The notes beneath the pieces were generated by a model. That model searched no databases, was not told the origin of the DNA, and saw only the letters and a list, made by a program, of their open reading frames with translations. The translations under genes and the position numbers were made by a program. A DNA stretch of 64,000 bases, taken from the NCBI GenBank assembly GCA_047967505.1, contig CM106540.1, one strand, 5' to 3'. The number at the start of each line of letters is the position of its first letter. The first letter of the stretch is position 1. Of the stretch, positions 53,531 through 64,000 are shown one piece after another. This stretch comes from Dipteris shenzhenensis. Lineage: Eukaryota; Polypodiophyta; Polypodiopsida; Gleicheniales.

Positions 53531-55059
53531 CCCCAAAGGGCGGTGAACCACAACTATCTCTGAGCACACTGTCAATTACAGCCACTTAGCTCCCAATTAA
53601 TCACACCACATCAAAAAGCATAAAAGAAAGTACAGGTGAGGCTAGAATGCCCCTGCTCAATGATCACACAGCGACACCGATTGGCCCCAAACACTCGGCG
53701 CCCCTTGCGGTATTTCTTTATTCTTCTTTAGTGAAAAGTAATAGCAATCTTACAACCAGGGTGCGCCCTGAACCATTCCCACTGGTGACCACTGCTCACC
53801 GGCCCACACTAGGCACAAACTGGCAAACCTTGCATCCCAACTGCTAGAGCAAGGCATAGGCATCCTTTGAACTCAACAACCTGGTCTCAACCTGGGTTCA
53901 CCCTTTGTAACTGGGTGATTGCAACAGACCTAGGGAATCCCGTAGAGAAATTCAAAACAGAGAACTAGAAACCAATCCCACAGTGAAAACAAAGAGAAAC
54001 TGGGCTGGAAATATGGGATTGCACGCGCACAGCACAGGCTGCAAACAAATACACCTGCTCCTCACAAGAACAGGTCCCCGAAGAATCCAAAGCCCCACCA
54101 AAGACTTAAAAACAAAGTTTCACAGCCAGAAACCCTAATTTGCAGTAAGAGAAACCAGCCTCGGGCTGTGTGCAAGCACCGGATGCCCGCAACAGGGTCC
54201 GTACAGGTATAGCCTGTCCGTACAGTCTGTACACAGCCCCTGCAGCTTGGAGAAGGTCCGTACAATCTGTACGGACTGTTTGTGAGTCCGTACAGCCTAT
54301 TAAATGCGCCGTACAGCAGCAAAACAGCGCCAGGAGGGGCTCCAGCAAGTCGTAGAAGGTGCTCCTTGACTCGGGCTGCGTGCAACAGGGCTGGATGCAA
54401 TGAAACAGAGAAAAACAGCAGCAAAACAGTGACCAACTGGTGCAGCAAGGAGCAGCAGGAGAAGATGCAGAAGTGGGCGAATTCTAGAGCAGGCCCTTGA
54501 TTTGGACGCCATCTGCCCTAAAGGAGGGGAAAGGATGCTAAAAGTGGGGGAAATATGCTAAAAGTGGGGCTGGTAGGTTGCATGCCTGACACGTGGCACA
54601 TTAATGCCCCTAACCCCTTGTACCAAGGAAACGTTGATTTCCTAGGGGCAACTTTTGACACGTGGCACATTAATGCCCCTAAACCCTGGTTTCCTAGCAG
54701 CAACTTTTAAAGGCTCTAACCCCACTAACCAATGACAAACATTGGTATTGTCTAGGGGCAACCTTTTAATCATTTTTAACCCCTCTACCCACGTGAAACT
54801 TGGGAATCTATCTGGGGGCAAACTTCCTAGCTCCGTCACACCCCTCCGCAAGGTCATAATGATGCCATGCCTTGATTCTAATAGTTAGGTCTAGCCAGTG
54901 TGTCCAGTTAGATGTTAACACTAGGGGCTTTCAGGAACTCACCACTCCTCTAGGCTAGTCCCCCATGGCCAAACTGGTTACAAACTTAGTCATAGCTTAT
55001 TTGCTAACAAAATTCACGTCCCCGTGACAAACTCACCCCTTGTTGCTGCAATAGGAGGC
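53531..55059 (-). repeat. LTR-like block inside gag of O (boundaries uncertain)
   Basis: No protein domain. Minus-strand AATAAA lies at 53722-53717, about 170 bp from the left end, as in LTR copy iii (56711-56706). It has seven GTAC cores at 54201-54314 (TCCGTACA type) and a duplicated GACACGTGGCACATTAATGC phrase at 54588 and 54657. A TG...CA candidate is 53544-55009, but flanking five-base duplications do not match, so I only propose a solo LTR or fragment. Confidence 0.4.
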
Positions 55060-56537
55060 TAGGGAGAAACTCATAGACAACAACAACATTTTGAGCAAAG
55101 GACAAAGGCAATTCCAACAAGGGTAAGGCTAAAGATGACTCCAAGTGTAACAAGTCAAGTGATGTAGAGAAAAAGAAAAGAACATGGGACAAGGAGTGTT
55201 TCTAGTGCGAGAAACTTTGGCACATCGTAAAAGACTGCTAGAAGAAGAAGTAGATCAGAAAAGGAGTGAGTCCAAGCACAAGGAGGAGTCCGAATCCGAT
55301 GCAGCCAACATGACTACATGAGAACTTTTCGTGGTCATTGAGCATTGCTCAACTTCTGTGGTGACTAAAGGCAAGCAAGGCTAGTACGTGGACCATGCTA
55401 TATGTCTAGCAAGAAAGCGTGGCTCAAGGCCATGGTGCATGCATACTGAGACTCAAATGTGACGTTGGGGGATAGACTTGGGAGACGAGAAGGTAATCTA
55501 TGATGTTCTCGATTTGCATGATGATCTTTGTAAGAACATACTATCTGTGAGCCACATGACCAAAAATAGGATGAAGGTAGAGTTCGACGACAAGTCGGTC
55601 TTGGTAAGATTGAAAGAGACCGGAGAGATCATGATTTAAGAGTTGACGAAAATGGACTGCATAGGACCAATGCACTATTGGTTCATCGTGACAAAGGAGG
55701 CTCCAAGCTGTGGCATTAGAGATTTGATCACATCAACTATAGGAGCTTGTGAGAGATGCAAAAGGAAAAGATGGTGGATAGACTTCCACCGATTGTAGGT
55801 ATGGATAGAGTCTGCAGGGCCTGCTTGGAGGGCAAGAAACACCGGGAGCCATTCTTGAAGGAGGCCACATTGAAGGCCAAAGCCCCGCTGGAGTGGGTGC
55901 ACTCTGATTCATGCCGGCCCATGTCAACGAACTCATTTGCAAGTTCTGGCTACTTTTTGACTTTTATTGATGATTGTAGCCGCATGGGTTGGGTATATTG
56001 CTTGGCCAAGAAGTCTCAAGCGTTTTATAAATTCAAAGAGTGGAAGGCTAAATTGGAAAAGGAGTCAAGGAAGGTTTTGAAGAGATTCCTCACTGACAGA
56101 GGGCGGAGTTCACTTCAGAAGCATTCGACACTTTTTGTAAGAATGGAATCAAAAGATAGCTACTGTAGCTCTTGCATCTCAGCAGAACAGAGTTGAATAA
56201 AGAAAGAACCGTGCCATAATGGAACCAGGATTGACCATTATGAGGGGGACGAACCTCTCAAAGACCTATTAGGGTGAAGTGTTCATACAACCATGCACAA
56301 CCTGAACCAGTCGAAGAGTATGGTAAGAAATGCCTTCACCTTTAAAGGTTTTCATTCTAAGGTCTATGTATATGTGAAAAAAGAAGCTGGATATGAGGAG
56401 CTGAAATTATATATTTTGTAAAGTATAATGAAGAGTTGAAAGCATATAGTCTCTTCGACCCAGACAAGAAACAGATCCTTCTTAGCAGGGAAGTTGTCTT
56501 TTAGGAGATGGAGTTCCAGCAGAGGAGGTGACACAAG
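55060..56537 (+). pseudogene. Copia element O: zinc knuckle, protease tail, integrase
   Basis: Knuckle near 55198 reads CF*CEKLWHIVKDC with a stop in place of Tyr. The protease tail has LHDDLCKNILSVSHMTKNR near 55517. Integrase: MDRVCRACLEGKKHREPF (second half of HHCC) and Asp in WVHSDSCRPMS near 55900. FLTDRG at 56090 is the second Asp region, then the frame fails. 56350-56520 reads SKVYVYVKKEAG and FDPDKKQILLSREVVF (end of integrase). The open stretch is 55756-56196. Interrupted at 56538 by LTR copy iii. Confidence 0.83.
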
Positions 56538-57507
56538 TGTTAGAAATGACCCAACAGAGGGTACGCACAACGGAAGACTGATAGTAATGCCCAGGAGCTC
56601 ACACAGTGTGATGTGGGGTGTGGAATCACAAACTTTTTAACTTATGTGCATAGATGTGCAAGCTAGTAAATAGACAATGCTCAGAGACAAATATAGAAGC
56701 AACACTTTATTTCCATCCGTCCAGAAACTAGGACAGGATACAATACCAAAAGGTCCTTCTACTACAAGCCTGGCACTTCTAGATCTCTCAGCTCGCGTGC
56801 TACACCTCGAGCATATGTAGACTCTCTGTCTAGATCCCTTCCACCTTGCTGTCCCGAAGGCAGCCTAGGTGGGCTGCCACTTTAGCTCAGTCTGCAGCTT
56901 CTCCTACCCTTTGCTGCTCCAGTCTGCTGTCCTGAGGGCTGCTCCAAGTGATAATTATGGAGGCCCCTAGGGCCCCCTTTTTATAGGGCAAACCCCTACT
57001 CAAAATAGCCGACCCAAACTGGCTGACTTCAGGGTCTGTTTGGGCAGACCCTGGTCCCAAACAGACCCTGGTCTGTAGGAATACGTGCTGTAGGCAGCCC
57101 CTTTTAGGGCCCTTGTGGACCCTGCCTAGCCACGTGGCTTTCAGCCATTGGCCCAGGCAATGCAGCCCTATATTCCGACCTGCAATGGTCCTCTTTTGCT
57201 GCCCAAAACCTGTCCATCTGTTGCGCCTCTTGCCTCTGCTGGTTCCGCCTCTCCTTCTATACCTAGAGTCAGCTGCCCATGCTCCATACACCCTGCTGTG
57301 TGCACCCGCACAGGTCCGTACATCAGCTGACATCAGCATGCCCTTCATAGGGCCCTGTTGTAGGCCGTACGCCTGTCCTTTGCTTTGACAGCTGCCCACA
57401 TGGCAGCTCATGTGCTGCCCATGTGACAGCCCCAATATCACCAGGTCTATCTCCCCCATGCTCTCCTCATATGGGGGCTTACAGATGGGGAGGTGACCAT
57501 TCCAACA
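56538..57507 (-). repeat. LTR copy iii, 3' LTR of a minus-strand element (970 bp)
   Basis: Minus strand starts TGTTGGAATGGTCACC at 57507 after the polypurine tract GTGAGAAGGGG (57518-57508) and ends GGGTCATTTCTAACA at 56538. Contains AATAAA near the 3' end (56711-56706) and two GTAC cores at 57310-57375. A 259-codon open frame crosses its start and body on the minus strand, but inside the LTR it is unlikely to be a gene. It interrupts element O. Confidence 0.75.
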
Positions 57508-57677
57508 CCCCTTCTCACCGACACATCCAGGCCCAATGCCAACACGTCGATGACGATGTTCCATTAACTCCCCGGTCGTAGTCCTCTGGAACATTTCGAT
57601 GTCGAAATCTTTTCCTGGCTTTTCATCTAGTGGCTCTTGCTCCACCAAGTCTGGTTCCGCTTCCACACACCATCCTA
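57508..57677 (-). pseudogene. C-terminal coding remnant before LTR copy iii
   Basis: Minus-strand frame VEAEPDLVEQEPLDEKPGKD, FQRTTTGELMEHRHRRVGIG, PGCVGEKGCW up to the LTR. It parallels the remnant before copy i (F.R..T.ELME....RVG.GP.CV). No known domain. The element is cut about 170 bp upstream of its 3' LTR, where O resumes. Confidence 0.4.
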
Positions 57678-58140
57678 GTACACATGTCCATCTTGGGTAG
57701 CACCTCCTGGCACCACCTCCTTCAGTAAGTGAGGATGCTGCAGGAGTCTCGGGTGATAGAACAAGTTTTGGGGTGAGATCTCAAGGCATTTCAAGAAATC
57801 CTGATGTGAACTTGGCATTCATGGCTCAAATTGATGAACCAAGAACTTTTGAGGCGGCAAAAATGGCAAGCAGCCATGAAGGCTGAAATGTATGTAATTT
57901 TGAAGAATGACACATGGGACTCGTGAAAAGACTTTTCAAGAGGTGATTGGTACTAAGTGGGTGTACAAGGTTAAGTTCCAATCCGATGGGAATTTGTTCA
58001 AATACAAAGCCATGTGGTGGTAAATGGGTATGCTCATGTAGAGGGTCTCAACTTTGATGAGGTCTTTGCTCGTACAGCTCAAATGGTGACCATTTGGATG
58101 GCAATAGCCTTGGCTGCCAACATAACGCATGTCAAAAGGA
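57678..58140 (+). pseudogene. Copia element O: linker and start of RT
   Basis: Linker with a stop-ridden SISRNPDVNLAFMAQID-like part, then KAEMYVILKNDTW, GTKWVYKVKFQSDGNLFKYK (shifted) and YAHVEGLNFDEVFARTAQMV, the first quarter of RT. It ends near AANI at 58135. The rest of RT and RNase H are absent. Confidence 0.8.
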
Positions 58141-58463
58141 CAGTAAAGTTTTTGGGCCAGATCTGGTCAGTGGATCTGACAGACTCAGTCGGGTGGTGCA
58201 GCAGATGCAGTTGGCTGTTCCAGAACTGGTTTCCAGCCTATATAAACACCCTCCACATTTCTATGCTTTCACTGAAGCCCATTGTACAGGCAGCGTGGAC
58301 TCCAAAGTGTGTGGAGTGTAGCACTTGTGAAATCTTAGCAGTGTAATCACTTGGATTACTGATTTGCGCCCAGCCCCTTTGCTGGAAGCTTTGTGCTCTG
58401 TTTTCCCATGTCAGTGGATGAATCAAGTCTGAGTTCTATCTCTCTCTCTCTTCTGTCCTATTT
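58141..58463 (+). other. LTR- or promoter-like stretch after O
   Basis: CAGCCTATATAAACACCC (TATA box) near 58233, then a moderately CT-rich tract ending in CTCTCTCTCT at 58440. It resembles the U3-R part of an LTR. The same sequence continues beyond the LINE at 60061, so it was split by the LINE. Confidence 0.45.
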
Positions 58464-58478
58464 GCTGTCTACTGTCTT
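58464..58478. repeat. Left target-site duplication of the LINE
   Basis: GCTGTCTACTGTCTT, identical to 60046-60060. Confidence 0.88.
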
Positions 58479-60045
58479 TTTAAGGAACCTTCTGTTAATG
58501 CTTGAAAGACTTCATACAAGACAGCAGCCCTGAAGATGCTGAGTATGGAAAAAACCGGAAAAGGCTGAAAGAAAAGAACCGGCCTGTTCCAGAGAAACCC
58601 AACTCACTGCCTAGGGGATCTCTGGTATTGGGCCCAACAAAGTGGGGGGACTATACAACAAGCGAATCCCTCGCGGAGTGAAGATGTAGAAAACTCCTGC
58701 AGGCCAAGCCTTGCAGAAACGAGCATGCCTCTCGATAGTCGCCCTAGAGCCTGGAGTCCCACGCTCCCAGGTAGATCATAGTGTGTAGATGATATCCTGC
58801 CAAATGGTGACTAGGGTAGCCGAGGGTGGAACCGGGTGCTCACCCATCATGAGACTGCAACGAGCCACCCAAATATTCCATGCAATGATGCTGGCTACCA
58901 CCTCCCAAACGCTTTCTTTTGTAGGAGGAGCTAGGCTATTAGGAGGGACTGCCTCATGGAGTGCTATCCTTTGAATGCTCTGACCCTGTATCCGGTAGGC
59001 TGGGGAGATCTCATCAATTTGAAATGCGTGTCCTCCCTCTGTCAACCAAGCCACCATCCGCAAGGTGTAGTCTCTTTGAAGACTCCGCATACGTGTCATG
59101 ATCCTGAGGGCTCCCATTCAAATCCTCGCTGCGCTACGATAGCTCTACAGGCAGTGCGGGATAGTCTCCAAGAGACCATTGGAGCAGCAATGGAACTGTC
59201 CCTCCACTCGTATCTGCTCCAACCACGGTCCGATGGGCAAGCCTCCACGGGCGGCCAACCAGAAGAAGTAGGATATCCTCCTCGGTCGCAAACTGGACCA
59301 TAATCGCATCCAAAACTTGGAGGGACATCTCGGGGCACTCTTTGGGTCACCCAATGCCTCTCCCTTGAGGGGGTCCACCTCGACGAGTCCATCTGAAGTC
59401 TCCTGCCAATCCGTGTGGTGTAGGAAAAGAGGGGCACCTCATTCACTTGCTCGGCTAGGGCGCCCTTGGAAGGCCAAAACCATTCTCTCGGATCCCACTG
59501 GACCTCCCTCAAGGGTCTACCCTCCCACAGCCAAAGGTGCCATCTGGGGGCATCCTGCTCTGAGATACTGGGAGGGTCAATGTGCCACTCCTTCCCCAAA
59601 CGTCCCACCACCCTGATCATTTGCTAGTGAATTCCATCAAGACTCCCATCCATCTCAGGGTCTCTCTCAGTGGCTGAAGTAGGCCTCCAGGTCCTACACG
59701 AAAGAAGACGGGGTGCGTGCTGCCTCGCCGCATCAACACTTAAGGGGACACCAGTCCGAGAAAACTGCCAGTCCGAGAAAACTGCCCGAACCATCTGTTG
59801 TCCCTGCATACGCGAAGTCCCTCCCACCAAGACTCAGGAATGGCTAGGTCAATCTCTCTCATCCGCTGCCCTGCCCCTCGTAGATGCGCTATGGCGGCAA
59901 GCCTCGCCTCTGCCTCCATGGGTAATCTGCTCCATCGGCCAAAAGACCCAGCCGGACCACTATCCCACTGTGCCCAACCAATGTGAGTCCGCTGTCCGAG
60001 CATACGCCCCTCCTGATCTCAGATCTGTGGGTGCCACATAAGGGG
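58479..60045 (-). mobile_element. 5'-truncated LINE with 15-bp target-site duplication
   Basis: GCTGTCTACTGTCTT is found at 58464-58478 and 60046-60060, flanking the insert. On the minus strand the insert encodes a LINE C-terminal part: SKFWMRLWSSLRPRRISYFF and WLAARGGLPIGPW (59330-59230, the RT-associated zinc-binding domain of plant LINEs), TKESVWEVVASIIAWNIWVA near 58900, and an upstream part from 60003 with WSRLPMEAEARLAAIAHLRG. The RT and endonuclease cores are absent, as in 5' truncation. The poly(A) tail, expected as T's at 58479, is reduced to three bases. Frames are broken by shifts (near 59600 and 59150) and a 17-bp duplication at 59751-59784. Confidence 0.85.
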
Positions 60046-60060
60046 GCTGTCTACTGTCTT
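60046..60060. repeat. Right target-site duplication of the LINE
   Basis: GCTGTCTACTGTCTT, identical to 58464-58478. Confidence 0.88.
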
Positions 60061-60064
60061 GAGT

Positions 60065-60230
60065 GAGGCTTTCTTTAGTGAGTGCATCAAGGAGTGATTG
60101 GAAAAAGTTCATCAGTTCATGCCGTTGCGTGTGAGGTTTGAGTGATTGAGGCTTTCTTTAGTGAGTGCATCAAGGAGTGATTGGAAAAAGTTCATCAGTT
60201 CATGCCGTTGCGTGTGAGGTTTGAGTGATT
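60065..60230. repeat. 83-bp tandem duplication, identical copies
   Basis: GAGGCTTTCTTTAGTGAGTG begins at 60065 and 60148; no mismatch seen by eye over 83 bp. It lies five bases right of the LINE target duplication. Confidence 0.95.
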
Positions 60231-60358
60231 CATACTTCTATTCTTTGACATACTTTTCATGCATTATAGATATTAGGATTAGTCTTGTGTGTGGATGCTT
60301 GCTGAGTGGTCTCACCTCTTCAGGTTTTCTGATTGGGTCTTTTGAAAACTCTAATAAA

Positions 60359-60373
60359 CTCTCTCTCTCTCTC

Positions 60374-60419
<46 letters not shown>
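60359..60419. repeat. (CT)n(TA)n(TG)n microsatellite
   Basis: CT, then TATATATA, then about 38 bases of TG. Confidence 0.96.
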
Positions 60420-60420
<1 letters not shown>

Positions 60421-63380
60421 TCCACCCACAAACGTTATTCTATCCTAGCATGTGCTCAGTTAGAGGTGGTGATTGGCCAGCTTGTTTTCTGAGTTTGTCA
60501 GCGAGTTTACAGCAATGAATGAGTTATGCATTAGTTTTCATTCTCACAAGTGTTTATAGCAGTCATGCAATAGATTTCATCCGCATTGTGAAATTCTGCA
60601 TCAAATCCAGTTAGCCCTGAAATTGCAAACTTGGGAACTGCCTACATACTGGCCAAATGAGGTCCATGTATTAGTGCCTCGCTGTTTAAATAATGCAGCA
60701 GGCCCAGATCCATCCCAAAGATGCCTGTAACGCCTGAACTCACTGATGGACAGATTTCCAGTCCATTGATGAATAATTTACCTGCCTTTCTTTTAGTCCA
60801 GTCTGAGTACTCTGTTTCATCCTCTTATTCCCACCAGGGGAGAGCAACTAGAAAAAGAACTGCATGCTAGGGCACAGGAGGTTTAAGAGCTTCAACGACC
60901 CCAAAATTGGATCTTTTTCCATCATCATATGTGAGACTGATTCTAAGTAAAGGGAGAAGTGGTCATAGTAGCAGATCTAATGTATTTAGAGCCATCCCAT
61001 TGTCAAGAACACGTTGTGGATACTAACCATATTTTTTTTCCAGTGATAGCATTGAGGGTTTGATCTTGGAGCAGTTGATTTTGTAATTAGTCAAAGCGTT
61101 CAGCACACCAGCAGAAAGAGCAAATCAAGAGGCAAGAAGTAGTGGTTCAATTCTGCCTTTTGACCGACAAGGATCTTTTGTGGTCACTTCATAATGAACT
61201 TCTGGCATCATTTTAGGAGTACCTTGGCTTTTTCAGCATCATGCACATATGACTTAGAATGGCATGGTTACAGCTTGAGATTCAATAGGTGAAGCAAAGG
61301 TCATGAGTTGTATCCCAAGTTTATCTAGTGGTCAGCTCATAGAAGATATGTGATCCATTTGTGAGCATGAGTTCTCAATTATTTAGTGTATTGGATCCAA
61401 TTGGTTACATTAGGGGAGAATTGGGGTCTCCAAAGGGCCCCGAATTAGTGTTTCCTAATTTCAATGGATTAGAGACCGATTTGAGGTGTACCAATGAGAG
61501 CGCTCTGAGGTGTGGGGCAATGCCATGTTGAAGTTGACAAAAGCATTTATGGGAGAGGAGGCCTCTAACTGATAGTTTATACCCATGGTCTTCACTTCTT
61601 GCCCTTGATCTAATCTCCAATTCAAGAGATACATTCAAATTTGTGGTAAAACACTCCCAGCCATTAGATCAAGCTGTAGATCCAATGTACACCATCAAAG
61701 GATAGAGGGATCAAATCTGAACCCTTGAAAATGGCAAGGATCTAATGGATGAGATCAAAGGAGAAGGGGGTTCATTTTAAGCCATCCATCTAGAAATAGA
61801 TCTAAGGGTGGAGATGCAAGGAAAAGGCGCAAGAATCCGGGCCATTGATCTCAAGGAGATCCAAGGGTGGAGATGCAAGAAAAAGCCGCTCAAATCCGGG
61901 TCATCCATTATGTGCCTAGATCTCAGCCGTCCTACCCCATGGGTTACCATAGTAGGTTTACTTCCTCTTATCTTAATCCATTCCTTACGAGGCTCTTTTG
62001 AGACTCCATTTCTCCCTAATGGTTAGGATTACCAAGTTAAACAGAGGAGTTTCAAAGTTTACTATTCAAGTAGATGAATCTTAAAAAACCATAGAGAAAG
62101 GAGTTTCAAAGTTCACTATTCAAGTAGATGAATCTTTAGGAGTCCAAGATCTCGTATCACATCGAAAATTGATTTTTTTTAATGTAGTTGCTTCAGGACT
62201 CAGAGAACGTTTCTTGGTTTGCATGTTCAACAGTGATTAACAACGAGACATCCATTATGTAGATTCTATCAAAAGTCCGTGAGTTTTTGTGTCGACAAGT
62301 GTTCTTATGTGATTTTAGTTCACTTTATACTAAATGAATTTGGAAGATTTGAAGACATGAATATAAAAGCTTGTTTCACAAGTCTTCAATTATATATATG
62401 AAAAAGATAGATGAAAAGCTTTAAGAGTTGAAAGATATTGATTTGGAAAAGAGAGTGCATAAAGGTTATTTATGTTGAAGATGTCTTTTGTTGGTGAAGC
62501 ATTCTTTTGGATAAAATTTTCATAACTTTAAGGGATTCTTCATCCCAACAAGAGCATTGGTATTCCCATGGACACTAATTGTTTTGTAATTAGCAAACTT
62601 CTACCTTTTTACTTACGAATTTGAGTCAATGAAACGTTTGATCTCTTTTGAGACTTGTCTTGAAACGTTTGATCTCTTTTGAGACTTGTCTAATTGTTCT
62701 TCTTAGCTTGAGGGAGGAGATGATATATTTTTCCAAGACTATGATCCAAATTTTTTGGGTGGAGTTTATCCTTGTGAATTTAATTGTACATCTATTGTTG
62801 TCTTAGAATTAGTCAACAATTTTCTTTAGGTTTAGAAAAGTGATATCTATGATAAATGGTAACAAGTTGAGCATGCTATGGTAAGTATAAATGCTTGACA
62901 TTAACTCAAACATCTTTGATATGGCCAAATATGGAGCAATTCCAATTCTATAGGCTATCTTATCTTTACATAAAATTTTCATTTCTTGAGTAGTTTAATC
63001 ATGATACTTATCCCAAAGGGCTATAATACAAGAAAATTACAGAACAAACGTGCTTTGCTCAACACTTTAGTCATTTTATACTTGGAAACTTGGCTTTGGT
63101 TACGTATGGGATGCTTGAACATTGAATATGGGGAGCTTCAAGGCCAATTTTCATTTCAGTTCTTAGGTTTGTATTATTTTAACATGCCATTTCTTTCTTA
63201 GGGTTTCACTTTGATATATGCCCCCCCCTCTCCCAAGCACCTTGTTTCCTTATGTCTGTGTTGGTGTCTCTTTTGTTTTCTTATGTTTGCATTGCTTTGT
63301 CTTTCCTTTACTCATGTCTGCATTGCTTTGTCTTTCCTTTACTCATGTTTGCATTCTTTTTCTTTAATAAATAACTTAAC

Positions 63381-63384
<4 letters not shown>
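60420..63384. other. No gene recognised (60.4-63.4 kb)
   Basis: AT-rich DNA with short frames. Structures: diverged repeats of GATCTAAGGGTGGAGATGCA at 61799 and 61858; a duplication of GGAGTTTCAAAGTT.ACTATT with a 54-bp shift (62046-62140); a 31-bp tandem duplication (62630-62691); and a roughly 30-bp repeat CTCATGT.TGCATTGCTTTG at 63270-63350. Confidence 0.5.

Positions 63385-63425
<41 letters not shown>
63385..63425. repeat. (CT)n microsatellite
   Basis: About 41 bases of CT, 335 bp upstream of the ORF at 63761; such tracts are common in plant promoters and 5' UTRs but also in LTRs. Confidence 0.95.
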
Positions 63426-63428
<3 letters not shown>

Positions 63429-63760
63429 CTCTTGTCCGTTGCTCCCCTTGTCTACCCTTTTAGTCTTTAGCTCTGTCGCTTTAGCAGCTTTAGCTGTAGC
63501 TAGCAACATAGCTAGCTAACTAGCTAGTTGAGCCGCTGTAGTAGCCAGCCAACAGTGTTGCTAGCAACAAAATCAATACTAGCAACAGAACTGTCGCCGC
63601 CAAGAGAAGTTCCTTCGCTTCATATCTTCGACAGTTTCTCGTTGATCACTTGTTCTCTTCTCCCTGCTTACCTCGCAGCAAGCTCTTGGGTTTAAACCCC
63701 TAGCCCGCGACTCGAGAGTTAGGTTCAGCTAGGGGGTTCTGCAGAAACAGCTAATATGGA

Positions 63761-64000
63761 ATGGCCTACTCTCTCCTCCAAATCCCCCTCAACTCCATCA
63801 ACCTCAACTATCAAGACTCGGTACTCCACAGTTGCAACCATGACACCCTCTCTGTATGCCAACAAGAAGGGCCTAAGCGACCCATCTTTGGGCAACATGA
63901 ACAGATTTATTATTTGCAGCAAGTAGTCAGAGAGTTAAGGCTTGAGCTAGCAAAAGTAGAAGCTCGACTTCAAGTACTAGAGGGGGACTTGGCAAGCAGG
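63761..64000 (+). CDS. ORF open at right edge, coiled-coil end visible; unassigned
   Basis: 80 codons from ATG 63761 to the window end without a stop: MAYSLLQIPLNSINLNYQDS, then CQQEGPKRPIFGQHEQIYYL, then a heptad-like stretch (QVVRELRLELAKVEARLQVL) suggesting a coiled coil. An overlapping ATG five bases upstream (63756) opens a different frame that stops at 63926 after 56 codons. The 5' flank is pyrimidine-rich with CTAGCTAGC-type repeats at 63496-63530. It could be a host gene or a retroelement gag; nothing decides it here. Confidence 0.45.
   Translation, partial: MAYSLLQIPLNSINLNYQDSVLHSCNHDTLSVCQQEGPKRPIFGQHEQIYYLQQVVRELRLELAKVEARLQVLEGDLASR

Noticed and set aside
56887-57666. 259-codon open frame on the minus strand
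   Set aside because: It crosses the polypurine tract and most of LTR copy iii; only the first 55 or so codons have a match elsewhere in the window. The LTR part is low-information.
59096-59620. 174-codon minus-strand frame as a host gene
   Set aside because: It lies inside the LINE bounded by the 15-bp target duplication and its neighbours in other frames give the RT-associated zinc-binding domain.
1-64000. Integrated plant pararetrovirus (caulimovirid)
   Set aside because: Every RT seen has a copia-type RT-RNase H end or a gypsy RT with integrase tail; no movement protein or coat-protein motif was found.

Overview
The window is nuclear DNA of a land plant with a large, repeat-rich genome. 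Evidence: the first coding exon of Mediator subunit MED22 in its plant form, a decayed copy of a plant ABCG (WBC-type) half transporter, plant-type Ty1/copia elements primed by initiator tRNA-Met, Ty3/gypsy remnants and a plant-type LINE with the RT-associated zinc-binding tail. The depth of old, unpurged, nested elements would fit a fern, lycophyte or gymnosperm better than a small angiosperm genome, but I cannot name the species. Nothing looks bacterial, organellar or viral.

Layout. 1-3929: a minus-strand copia element (A: LTR, primer site, 1.7 kb leader, gag-protease ORF, integrase running off the left edge) inserted in a plus-strand copia element (B, 3930-about 6200). 6200-7080: a minus-strand LTR junction and a gag zinc-knuckle fragment. 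8119-13084: the best preserved copia element (C), with two recognisable LTRs and an intact 499-codon RT-RNase H block. 13085-13623: another minus-strand LTR junction. 15046-15249 (-): MED22 exon 1. 16688-17440 (+): ABCG pseudogene. 17.6-21.4 kb: AT-rich, no gene recognised. 21.4-23.1 kb: minus-strand copia pol remnant. 23.85-24.28 kb: 26-bp minisatellite. 25.4-27.06 kb: minus-strand Ty3/gypsy pol remnant. 28.4-37.0 kb: plus-strand copia element G with a foreign block inside. 37.6-39.8 kb: minus-strand copia J of the same LTR family. 39.8-45.5 kb: copia fragments K, L, M and N in both orientations. 48328-48771 (+): an intact single-exon ORF for a small membrane-anchored coiled-coil protein, the only complete non-transposon gene candidate. 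49.7-50.9 kb: gypsy remnant. 51-52.7 kb: two copies of a retroelement C-terminal region. 53.1-58.1 kb: plus-strand copia O, broken by LTR blocks. 58479-60045 (-): a 5'-truncated LINE with a 15-bp target-site duplication. 63761-64000 (+): an ORF open at the right edge, ending in a predicted coiled coil.

How it works together: there is no operon-like logic. Host content is one exon of an essential transcription factor subunit, one dead transporter, and two unassigned ORFs, in a sea of nested retrotransposons. Nearly all pol genes carry stops or frameshifts, so only C's RT-RNase H and A's gag-protease read as intact blocks. A window-wide pattern is the large number of two-copy tandem duplications of about 20-120 bp, in transposons and in unique DNA alike. 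I did not find a convincing undescribed system; the best leads are the unassigned coiled-coil gene, the clusters of GTAC cores in retroelement leaders and LTRs, and the tandem-duplication footprint.
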